Assembly: GCA_033296885.1 (NCBI GenBank)
Contig: MU863990.1
Coordinates: forward strand, 1 to 64,000
DNA: 64,000 nt
Direction of reading: 5' to 3'
Source of the DNA: Triangularia verruculosa
Taxonomy: Eukaryota; Ascomycota; Sordariomycetes; Sordariales; Podosporaceae
Shown: positions 9,047 through 20,700 of the stretch, one piece after another
How positions within the stretch are numbered: position 1 is the first letter of the stretch
Layout of the letters: every line of letters starts with the position of its first letter
Notes under the pieces: generated by a model
What the model was told of the DNA's origin: nothing
What the model saw: the letters and a program-made list of their open reading frames with translations, nothing else
Database searches by the model: none
Position numbers and translations under genes: made by a program

Positions 9047-11126
9047 CTATTCCTCATCACTCATGTCAATCTCCCCTGGAACCCACGGCCCCTGCCCTCT
9101 CGTCATCCCTCTTCTCATCGTCCCCCCTCCTCTACCAGCAACCCCCTTCCCTTTATCTATCGACCCGCCTCCCCTCACCCGTCTCGTCACCCTCTCCCTC
9201 GCCGCCCTCTTTCTCTGCTCCATAACCTCCTCAAACCTATCCAGATCCTCGCCCCCCTCCCCAGCCCCTTGATCTTCCACCACCACACCCCCTTCCTCCC
9301 CCGGAGCCACCAACCCCTGCTCCCCTCCCAACCCCAACCCAGCCTCCATACTCATCTCCAGCGCCTTCCCAAGCAACTCCGTAGCCACCGGATCCTGCGG
9401 CCAAATCCCCAACGCCTCATGCAGCACCTCCACCGCCTCCCCCGCCCGTCCCAAATCCAGATAAATCAACCCCTTCGCCGCAAAAACCCCCGCATCCTTC
9501 CCCCCCTCCCTCAACACCGCATCAAACTCCCCCAACGCCTCCTCCCACATCTTCAGCCGCCTATACGCGTGCCCCAAGTTCACCCTCGCGCCCAACCACG
9601 CCGTCGATTCGCTCTCCGTCTCCTCCGCCACCTTCAGCGCCTCCCGGAAAAACGCCGCCGCCTCCCTCGCCCGGTCCTGATGATAGCACACAATCCCCAT
9701 CTCATTCAGCAGCAGCGGATCGTCCCTGCAAAGCCCATACCCCGTCTTCAAAAACTCCTCCGCCGCCGTCATGTTGTTCATCGCATGGTTCTGCATCCCC
9801 AAAAACACCTGCGGCAGGTGCGTCCCCGTAAACAGCCTCGCCGCCGTGCTGTACGCCGTCACCGCCTGGTCGTGCTCCCCCTCGGCCGCAAACGTGTGCG
9901 CAAACCCGATCCACGCGGGCCCAAAGTTGGCGTCCATCATCGACGCCTTGCTGAAATACCTCCTCGCCTCGGCAATCTTGTTCGTCGCAAAGTAATATAT
10001 CCCCACCGCCAACCACGCACACGGTTCCTCGGGGTAATTGTCCGCCAGCTCGTGCGCAATCAAAAATAGCACGTTCGTCTTCTTCAACTCGTACAGACAC
10101 GCCAGGTGGATCGGGTACACCCCGAAATTGTACTTGTCCCCCTCCAACACCCTCTCCGTCACCGCGAGCGCGTCCTTGAACCTGCACTGCGTGTACAGCT
10201 GATCCGCCCTCGCCAGCATGATATCCGCGTTCCCTTCCAGCCCGTAATGCGTCGTCAGACTTTCAATAGCGGTATTAAAAGCGTTTGGATGCCGGTACTT
10301 GGACAGCTGAGTCTGGTAGAGCATGTGCACGTAATCCCCCGCCTCTTCCCCGGCACCTGGTTCCCCTTCTTTTAGTTGTGCAGCCAGCCCGGGGAAGTCT
10401 AATGACTGCATGAACTCATCTTCCTCATCCGGGGACATTAGATTATTCTTGACCAGCTGGCTAAACGCCTCGTAGCACTGGACATCGATCCTCAACGCGT
10501 CCTTGTACGCTTCTTTTGCCCGGTCAAAAGCATTTTGCTTTGCAAAGCACAACCCTCGGAGGTGACACATGGCGGCTTCGTATTTCTTATGGGAGGTCTC
10601 CTCCTCCTCTTGGCTGGCACCTCGTGTTCCCAGTCTTGATTTCGTCCGGCTGTGGCTGTTCTCCGGTTGCTTGGAAGCAACGCTGTTCCCCGTCGTGCGG
10701 CTTGTTTTCCTCTTTGGACCGTTGAGGTCGTCGTTGGTTCCAGAAAACAAATGAGATGGTGAGTGCTCCCCCAGCAGTGACAGCGCTTCCGGGAAGAGAC
10801 CCTGTTTGATGAGGCAGTGGGCGGCGAGGTAGCGGCAGGCGGGGTTGCGGGTGATGAGGTTGTGCTTTGCCAGTAACGAATGCGCGCGCGTGTAGTTGCC
10901 GGCGGCGAAGTGGACTTGGGCGAGGAAGAGGGCGTCGTTGTCGTCTCCTTGCAACTCCAAATATTAGTAGGCAGACATAACCACAACGAGAGGAGGGGGA
11001 GGGCGCACTGGTCATGGCCAGCAGCTTGTCTCCGATGAAAATGGCAGAGTCGTATTGGGCCTTGTTCATGGCGTCCTGGCGCCAGTCGCGCAGGAATTTC
11101 TCCATGGTTGCTTGTGACGATGCCAT
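9047..11126 (-). CDS. cdc16: Anaphase-promoting complex subunit Apc6/Cdc16 (Cut9)
   Basis: Exons 11126-11009 and 10947-9047 on the minus strand, intron 61 nt (donor GTGCGC, CTAAT branch), 672 residues. This TPR scaffold subunit of the APC/C ubiquitin ligase acts in the nucleus in anaphase onset and mitotic exit. The first exon encodes FLRDWRQDAMNKAQYDSAIF, matching the Cut9/Cdc16 N-terminal helix, and splicing restores the run into the first TPR (DNDALFLAQVHF). At least eight TPR-like helical pairs follow, including HPNAFNTAIESL, AWLAVGIYYF, AWIGFAHTFA, NEMGIVCYH and ARVNLGHAYRRL. A charged, Ser-rich insert sits near residues 95-140. The C-terminal tail is Gly/Arg-rich and acidic (ends MSDEE). 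ATG 11126 is the first in frame. Sense-strand base composition becomes strongly G-rich towards the 3' end. Confidence 0.93.
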
Positions 11127-11751
11127 TCTGGTGGTTGGTGGTGCTGCTGCTTCATGGGCTTGTCGCTTGGGGAAGCAAATGCGGATGGTGCTGTTGTAGT
11201 TGCCAAGTCGGACGTCGACATGTATTCCAGCCGTCCAGAATACCTGCCGTCAAATGCGTCGACTCCTTTCCAGGAAAGCGGCCTTGGACCGAATCGAATG
11301 TCAATATTTTTCAAGTTCGCAACTGTGATCGACCTGGGAACGCGGCTGCCAAGAAAGCCGACGCGATTTGGTGGGGTTGCGAGCTCGAGAAAGCTCAGCG
11401 GAGTGCACAGACCATATATTGACTTGTATGAGAATCATCACAAGTTCAAAGGGTTTCTCTCATATTTAAAGGCATTTCATTTATCGCAGAGATGTAATAA
11501 AACATCGCATTAATGGTATCAAACAAACACCGGAAATCTAATCCCACAGTTCTCAACCAGCAGACCCATTTTCATCCCCCACTTGCCCCAAATCCATGTC
11601 CCAAAGCAAAACCCATCGCCATGATCATCGCCCCAGAAAACAAATGCAAACATATTCCTATAAAACAACCACCTGCTCATGCACATGCCCTTGCCCATCT
11701 GATACAAAATCAACTTGATTTCCTCCCATATCATACACCTCCCCATATCCC
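11127..11751. other. Intergenic, cdc16 promoter and tra1 3' flank
   Basis: The two flanking genes run in the same direction (minus), so this holds the tra1 terminator region (AT-rich, about 11430-11750) and the cdc16 promoter. I see no gene or distinctive motif. Confidence 0.5.
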
Positions 11752-14700
11752 TTACAACCAAGGCATCCACAACGGATCCTGCGAAATGGCCAAACTGACC
11801 GGGTTCACCGCCTTACTGATCAGATCAATCACCGTCTGGTGCGCCGGCAAGTTCGGCGCCGGTGCCTGCGCCAGCGAAACGGCCTTCTTGACCACAATAT
11901 CGCAATTCGCCTGCACCGTCTCCCGCAACTGAGTCTCCGTCAGGCTGGTAGCCCTGTTTGAAGTAAACCACCACATCATCTCATCCCGTACATACAGCGT
12001 CAGCGCGTGCTCCAGCTGGAACTGCGGCTCCGTCAAGCACCGGGCAATCGCCATGATGGACGCCGCAAAGATTCCTTCCGTCGCCAGAGGACCCATCAAG
12101 GTTTGCATGTTGGGTGTCAACCGGAAAGGCACGTGTTCCGAGTGATAGAAGACTGGCCGGTTTTGCGCAATGAGCGAAATAAGCTCCGAGCCCCAGATAT
12201 TGCCCGTCTTCCTGGAAATGTTGAACTTGTTTGGGTATCGTTTGTCGATGTGGAGAGTGTACGTCATGAACGTCAGTGCCGCCAGCTGGTACGCAAAACG
12301 CCTGCGGAACAGCCAGAACTCGGAAAACTCGGGGTAGGCCAGCTGGAAGTACTCCAACGCAATCGTGTGGTCGACATACTTTTCCTGAATCGCACGCATC
12401 ACCTCCAAGCGGGCTGTATTCAGCTGGTCTTGCTTTTGCTGTAGAGAAAGGGCCTGGTTAGGGTGGGGTGCTCCAGAGTACCCAGGGCCGGAACGGAAAC
12501 TTACACCTCCTTTCGAGTCCATGAGCGCTCTAAGCTTCTCCATGGTAAACATGATTGGCTCGTCCTTGGAAATGCCATTGCGCCGGCAGTGGTCCTCATA
12601 GATGGCCTGGAGCGAAATCCAAGAAGTATCCTCCTGAACTAAACGGAATGTGGGTGCGATCGGAATCATCAACGGCAGTGTGAACTGCAGGTCACGCCGA
12701 CGGCTCTCCTTCTTGCTGGCTAGGGTTTGGTTAAGCTGGCGGAACAGTTGTAGGACACGCTCTTCACGGCGACACTGGCGATGTGCAGGATGTTGAACCA
12801 TGAAAGCATGCATACTTCCATCGTGGCCGCGGATCTTGAGCCGACGGTGTGTGCTGCCAGTGTTGCGCACGAGGTCGACGTTCGGAAGGAACCTTTCGAT
12901 ACGGATGAAATCCTGGTTCTTGTCCTTGTGCTGGAGATATTGCCCTGGAACCTCGACATCATCAAACTTCTGATACCGGAATTCGCTCAGGTGGGGAGAG
13001 TAGTGCGCAAACGACTCCAAAGGTTGCGGCGTCTGGCGGCGGTCCAGCTTCTCCTCAAACTTGTCACGCCATTTGCGGAGCTTGTGGATGTATTCGTACA
13101 TGGTCGGCTTGACCCTAACAAAGTCCGCTTCGAAAGAGCTTCGGATGTGAGCCGGCAGTATCGTCTCGGCAAATCGAATGATGTTAGACTCCGTCGCGTG
13201 CGGAAGCTTGACCTCTCGAGCATACAGCTGTGGTGCGCGACTAACGTAAGACAGGCTGTCGTTAAACAAGGCCACGATCAGACGGTATGCATCGTCATCC
13301 GGGGGGCATTTGAAATGCTTCTGTATCATATCCACCATTGTCTCCATTGACAAGGCCAGCAGAGGAAAGGCAGTCTTGAGCACGCTCATAATCTCCTCAG
13401 TAAGCTCCCACGGCTGCTTCTTGTGACTTGTTTGCTGGTCAGCCGGCACAGGGGCAGCATTGTTCGGATTGCCACCCTCCCTCGGCTCCGTCTTAACCTG
13501 TCCCGCATTGTCGCCGTTGGCCGTGACCGGTCGAGAGCCATCCACTCCCTCCGTCTTTGCGCCAGCGGCTCCCCCTTCTTGTTTGGCAACTGCTGGTGAA
13601 CCATTGGGCTTGTTCGCAGCGGCTGCTGCTTGCTGACTGCGCTGTCGGACCTTCATCTCCTGTGCCTTCTTAATTGAAATATAGTCCTCCTTACTAGTCC
13701 GCAACTGGAAATAGAGCGCCTGAGGGAACGTCTTGGCAATCTTGATGAGAATGGCATATACTCTGGGTGCTTCCTTGTGCGAGATACCATTAAGAAGCTG
13801 CGGCACAAACGTGATCCACCACCAGACGTGAATGTCACCCTTAAAATCGTCAAACCCTCCGGCAATGGTGCCATTGGCATCATCCAGGCTGAGAAGCCAA
13901 AGAATCCGAGCAACCAGCTTCCGAGACTTGTGGTTCTTGTAGCTGGAAGCAGCTTGCAGATAACTCGTCACGGCCTGCTTCGCCGTGCTCAGATCTGCCG
14001 GGTTGTCCTTGAACTTGCGGTCATTAAAATAGCCCCATTCGGCCCACGCCTTGGCTGCAGTGATATCATAGTACAATGCAGTGCCGTAGGAGCTATCCGC
14101 CTCCTCCTTCTGTCCGAGTTTCTCCTGGAACATACCCTTGAGAGTGTAAAACTCGGCCTTTTGGGTCGTGTTGAAGTAGTTGAGGTTGGTATTGTTGATA
14201 ACATCCAGCCCACTGGTCAGCTCGTCCGGATTCTGGTAATGGCACTTGGCTTGCTCCCGAAGTTTGAGGAAGGCTTCCTGAATCTCAATGTTGGGGAGCG
14301 TGTAGATGCGTGTGAGCTGCCCAATGCAGACGTCCGGCAATGCGTGCTTCCTCGCGACATGAGCGAAGCGGTTGATGATCCACGCCGTCTCGTGATACCC
14401 ACGGTAAGCATACGAAGCGCCGCCGGCATTTTGTCCCTGCGGAGGAAGCAGCTGGAGGTAAGTGCTGTTGATCAGGCCAAAGATATGCTGCCTCCACGTT
14501 ACCAGATCCTGCCAGGCCACAATATCGTCCCATGTGTTGGGCAGACGATCGCGCCACGTCGTAAGGAGCAGCTTGAGCTCGCCAGACTTGACATCAAGGT
14601 TGTTCTGGTTGGTGGCCGCAAGACTTTGGCAGATGACGCTAGCATCATGGAGCTCGACCAGTTGCTGGAAGTTCTGAAGAACCGGAATATGCGCAGCGGT

Positions 14701-17700
14701 GAGGCGCTCCGGCAGTTGATGCCACTTACGGATCGAAAGCTGGATGGCCTCATCGACGACTCGGTTGAAGTCTGGCATAGCCTCCTGCTTATTGAAGAAC
14801 TTCAGCAGAGACATGAAGGCCTGGAAGAACGATCGTCTTGGCGTTGGCGCATCCATGACACCCTTGATCAGCCCATCAAGCTGCTCCCTGTTCTCGGCGT
14901 TCTGCCAGTACTCAGTATTCCGCCAAGCGCACTCGAGCAAGAGGTCCTGGAAATTCTCGTGCTTGGCAAAATCCTGGAGAACCTCCCATTGCTGAAGCTT
15001 CTGAGCGCAAATCACCCACTGATCCTCCCACAGCATGTACTCAGACTCCGAAAACGGCACAACGCCTGTCCTCGCCTTGATCTGGGCGTTCTCATACATG
15101 CGCTGAGCCTTCTCCCACATGCCATGCTGTTCGTATGACAAGGCAGCGTTACTTTCCACGAATTGGCAGCGTCGACGCCAGGTGCCATAAAAGAGATCGT
15201 CCTCTCCAAGCGAAGCATAAAGCTCAACCAGAGCATCCAGGTTACTCTCGCGAACAGCCACCGAGTCGATTTCCGGCTTGATAGCCGCCTTCTCCAACTG
15301 ATACAGGGCGGTATACCACGCATCGTAAGTTTTGGCCGTAAACTTGAGCACATGAGGTGGAATCTTGCAATCGGGCCAAGTGCGAACAGCTGCATTCATA
15401 AGCGACTGAACAACATTGGGCCTCTTGTCCATCTGCCGGGAGTGATAGTCCTTGGTAAGAAGAGTCACCATCCCACGCTCAAGATCGGCCCGGTCCTCCT
15501 TCGCGGTAGCAGACCAGAACATGGGGAACAGCGCCACCCAGAGTTGGTCAGAAAATTTGGGATCAACGTGCTGCAACTGCGTGATGGGTTCGAGAATATC
15601 ACGGACCCTCACGTCACCAATCTCTGAGACGAATCGGCGGTGGCTGGCCATGAAAGCCTCATACTTGTCATCAGAGATCAGCTCCGGCTCACGTGTGTCT
15701 TTGGCATAGACCCCAGCGAGAGCCGACAAAGGCAGGGTGCGGAAGTCGTCAGTTTGCAGCTGAATCGTGGGGTTCATGTCGACGCCACCAAGTAGAAGCT
15801 GTGATGCTTGCGCCAGCCAGTATGAGTCGGCCAGCGTATCCCAGTTTTGGTGCAAGATCACATATGCCAACCGTGTGCTTGCTGTCTTTGACAAACTCTT
15901 GTCGAAGATGGACATGAACTTGTTGCGCATCTCCACATCCTGAGCCCTCGTACCAATGAGGAATGCATGCTCCATGCGAACAGTGAGCTCCGTCCGCGTG
16001 ATCTTGGGGTCCTCATAGATGCGAATAACGAGGTCCAGGAACTTCATCAGCAATGTCGGATCTTGGCGATGCTCAAAGGTGATCATCTTGTGCAGCACAG
16101 CCGTCTTCTCCTTTAGAGTTGGCCATGTACCCTCTGAGCGGAACACCCAGCCCTCAACCATCTCGAGAATCTTTTCGCAGAGGCCGACATGCAACGACTT
16201 CTCCACAATGGTAGCCAGCACACTAAGAAACGGACGACGGTTGTCTCCGAGGATGTCCATACGCATGGCAGTAACCTCGATAGCCTTGAGGATGAGGCCG
16301 GTCTGAACCTCGAGCTCGTAGGGCTTCATTTCCGTCGCAGCGCTTTGTCCGTCCGCCTGGCGCGTTCCGCCAGGCTGTTGAGCCAGCCAGGCATAATGCG
16401 AAACATGGTCCCGGGCCAATTTTGCTTGCAATGACTTCATGATAGCAGGAATGTGCTGATCGATTGACTCGGGCTTGCGGCGCCCAAGAGACCAGAGGAT
16501 GTTGATACCAGAAACATAGTTTCCAGCGTTCATGCTCTCCGTGGCGATGCCACTAAGGAAAGTGATGATCTCGGAAGTTTGCGCCTCCGTCTCACCATCA
16601 GCATCAGCATCCTCCATAGGTACATCCTCAGGAACTGCATCAAGAATGCGCTTGACGATTGGCTTGATGTCCCGGTCACCGTCATACTCCTTGTCCGCGA
16701 GATGCAAGCAGTCTTGAATCTCGGGATGCTCGCACTTAAGACACTTCTCGAGAATCCGCTGGATCTGGGTCATGTTCTTCTGAATCCAATCATCAGACTT
16801 GAAATTGAGGATAGTCCGGACAACCTGGAGAGTGTTGATGATGTTGGTGGTGAACTTGTCATCAAACTTGGGATTTTCCTTGTTGTCTGGCGCAGGGTCG
16901 GCCGTGAGTACCGCCACAGCCTTGTCGCTTACAAGGACGAGATCGGTGACATTGGGAAACAAATCCACATCGAGATCTCCCCAGTATTGAGGCTGCAAAA
17001 GATTGTAGAGGAGAGTCAACGCTTTCTTGCAAAGATCCGTGGAGGGCGGTGCCGGCGCCGGCAAAGAAGGTGTCGCTACAGCATGTGGCCTGGCAGAAGG
17101 AAGTGGATATCGTTCATTCAACTGAGCAATGAACTCAACCAAATACTTGATCATCTTTTGACGGGCCAATGCAGGAATCTGGTAGTCAGCACGCTCCGGC
17201 TGTCTGGTGGCCGAAGGAGAGGAGCCTGCTGCATCTTCGAGCCTCCTCTTCTTGGTATTGGGCGACTCTGACAGAGCCCGAACTGGCTCGCTGCGCTTGC
17301 CTTCCACTCTTCGCTGTTCCCACTGCCAGATGAGCCACATCATATTCAAGGCGAGCTTCTTGCTTTCGTTCGATGGGTTTGGAGGTGACGCCACCTTGCG
17401 AAGGCACTGAATGATAATCATGGCGAACTTATCCCGAGAGTCATAGAACAGATCCGGATGCCGAACCAAGAAGTGGAAGATGCAAGTGATTTGCTGCGCA
17501 TTTTGGCTTTCTTCAGCCAGAATCCGACGGGGAGCCATGGCCCAGGGTGGGTTGCGATCGCCTGGGCTGACCGCACAGTGCTTGGGCATGACAGGTGCCA
17601 TCAACTCCAGTGCTTGAGTGACAAGAGACCGCCCTTCGTTCTGATTCGTCTTCAGCAGGGACGAGTAGATCTGGGTCACGATCTTGACTGGCGTCTCATA

Positions 17701-20700
17701 ATGCGCAATAAAGTACCCTATCACCACGTATGCCGCGTGCTTGTTGATGACATCGTCAAGTCGAATATAGGTCCAGCCAAACTTAATGAAATCCTTCCTG
17801 AAATATTCCAGCATGCCGTGATGATACTTGACAAGCATTGCCGAGAGTTGCAGCACCGCCATCCTTGTGTGGTCGATGCGCGGCTGTGAGAGGTCATCAT
17901 GAGGGCCTATCGGATTGGCCTTCCAGATTTTGGTGTTGATTGAATCAATGATGGCCTTGTCCAAGAATCGCGGGCCACTGGTCTTCTTATTCCAATGGCG
18001 CATGACGTCCATTGCAAGAATCGGGTTGACCATGTTGTGAATCAGATACCACTTCGTCCGCTGGGACGCAGTTCTCCCTGCATAGGTGTCGAGACATCGC
18101 AGAACCACTGTTCTCCAGAAATCAACGTTGTTGCTGCAGATGATATGCTTGTAAATGTGCGAGAGCAGGACTTGTGTCTCACGGAAGTCATCTGCTGTGA
18201 CGGACTCGATCAAGCTCAGCAAGGGATCCAGATCCTCAGGCTTGCGCTCCAAAGCCTTGGTCAAGATGCTCATCAGCTGCTCGGATGCCTGATCAGCTGG
18301 CAGGCGAAGATGCGGCGGCAACGAGTTATTCTTCAGATTGCGCTCGAGTTCCTTGCCGACTTGCTTGAGCCAGTCAATACGCTCTTTGCCATCCAACCAG
18401 TACATGACGTTGGAGGTGGGGAATTGGCAGAGAGCATCCAGCAAGTTGATGGTGTTGACGATAGCGACAAACTTGGTGTCCTTGTTTTGCTGCCCGATCG
18501 CAGTGCACTTCTTCATGATAGTGTCCACATTTGCCGCACCCCAGGCCCGGAGTTCTTGGTTGTCCGGGTGCCGGAGGGCCTGAGACATGAACCGGCCATA
18601 TTTTAGCTCCTCCATCTTGCCAATGATGAAAGCCCAAACATCTGAGGCATACTTGTTGAGATAGCGGTAAAGCGGTACGCGGAAGGGACTGAGGTGTGTT
18701 CGTCTCAGCTTCTCCTCCAAGTCAAGAACGTTGTCGATGACCCGTTCTTTGAAATGTCGAGCGGCATCCGGCAACAAGTGGAAGATGTTGAACACGGCCG
18801 CAATCACCTTCATCGATTGCTGTTGCTCAAAAAAGGTAAAAGACGCCTCTTGCAAGAAGGTAGGATCGGCAATCTGCTTGATATGATCCAGCAAGCGGGA
18901 ACCGATCTCCACCTTGAAATAAGTGGTCAATAGCCTCAGTAACCGGGCAAGATTCTCCAAACTATGGACAGTCAAGCGCTTAGCATCCTGAAGACTAGCA
19001 AGGACAGGCCGAAGCCCCGACTGAAGCAGATCCTTGGGGAGTTTGGTCGTATGCTGAAGGACAGACCGCAGAGCACTGTTAGCCGCTTCGATGGTAGGCT
19101 GAGAGTCGGAGTAGAGGCACTTGAAAAAGACGCCCACAACCTTAGCCCTAGTCGGGTTATTCTGCCCTGCACCAAACTCATCAAAGCTCATAGCGCTGCT
19201 GAGAATCTTGATGCAAGAGACACGGAGGTTGACGATGAAGTGCTGTGTCCTGAACTCGAGGGCCTTCTGAGCTAGCGAGTCGTCGCTTGCATCGGCCAGA
19301 GCAAGAGACTCCATCAGTAGCCGGTTGAGATCGCTGTCAAATGCAACGAAATCTTTCTTGAGTGACATGTAGTAAGAGACAGCATCGACATAGCCGATCT
19401 GAATGGCGAATGGGAGCGCGCGTAAAGGCTTATTGAAGACGGGCTGTAACAGTTGCCTCTTGTGTGGCTCAAGCAGCTCCCATACCTCGGCGCCAGCAGC
19501 TTTGGCGATGAGCTCAAGAGAACGGCGTGCCGTCTCGCGGACGTGACGGTTCATATGGGACAACTCTCCATTCAACATCACAATGATATTTGGAATGCGA
19601 GCAAACTTGGGGTTGACCGGTGGCTGTGGCGGAGCAGATTGCGGTGGTTGTCCTGCCGGAGTCTGTGGCGCTTGTTGCGGGAAACACTCCGGCTTCTTGA
19701 TGCCCTTGGTGAGTCTAGTCAGGAGCATTTCGAGCGTGACCTGCGCTGATCTCCTGGTCTTCTCTGACAGATCCTGGGGCATATCCTTGATGACATACAT
19801 GAGAGCACGAACGAAGTCCATCTGCTTCGCTGCGACCCATAGATCTCCAAGATCAATATCGCTGAGCAAATACTTGATCCCCAGCGTGCCTCCGGTCTTG
19901 GTGAACCACTCCTCCTCGTAACATCCATGGCAGAAAGCAGATGCCAGGGTGTTGAAGAAGGCCAGACGAGCGACATTCTTAGCGTCATTGAAGATCGTGA
20001 GGGCGGAGTTGTACACCTCCTTGATCATCCGCTCGGCTGCTTCTCTGATCTCAGGGTTCTCTGACGCGAGGGAGTCCAGAATTGCATCGGAGAAGACCCT
20101 GGAGTCGAGAAAGAGCGGCCCTTCGCCTGCTTTATGGTCGAAGGGGCTGACTGATCGCTTCATGTCAACCAACGCTCGTCCAACCTCGACGATGGTGAAA
20201 TGGCGGGCAAGATTCAGAAGGAAGCCATCTACTTCGGATTTGAAGTCTGGAATAGACTCAGCAAACACCAGCACCTTGATGAGTCGCTTCAACAAGGCCT
20301 CTTCTTCATTCTTCTTGACGATCGACCGCTCTCGGTCGGTGGTCTCGAAGGCGGAAATGTCGACAGCCCTGTTGCGTTTCACCAAATCCTGCGCTTGGAG
20401 CCGTACTAGACGCGGGAGATCGTCTGGAAGGTTATCGAACCCGATTCGAAGCTTCACCTGAGCCTTGATAAGACTCAGCGCCTGTTTCTTGTAGTAGGCA
20501 TCATACTGCTTGGCCGCGGCGCTTGAGATACCTTTGCCGGGTTTTGGAGTTTCCATCAATTTCTGGATCGCGAGATCAATACCAAGATGGGCCGGAAAAG
20601 CCCTGTCTCTTTTTGACCCGATCAATCTGAGGTCGAAGCTGGCACGATCATCAACGTATTGCTCAAATGTGACAGGCAGAGCATCAGTCATAAACTTTCT

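Noticed and set aside
8981..10069. 362-codon plus-strand open frame
   Set aside because: It is the antisense of the cdc16 coding region; its Pro/Arg/His-rich product is a by-product of the G-rich sense strand and has no domain.
13777..15138. 453-codon plus-strand open frame antisense to tra1
   Set aside because: It lies wholly inside the conserved FAT region of Tra1 on the other strand, with no family features of its own.
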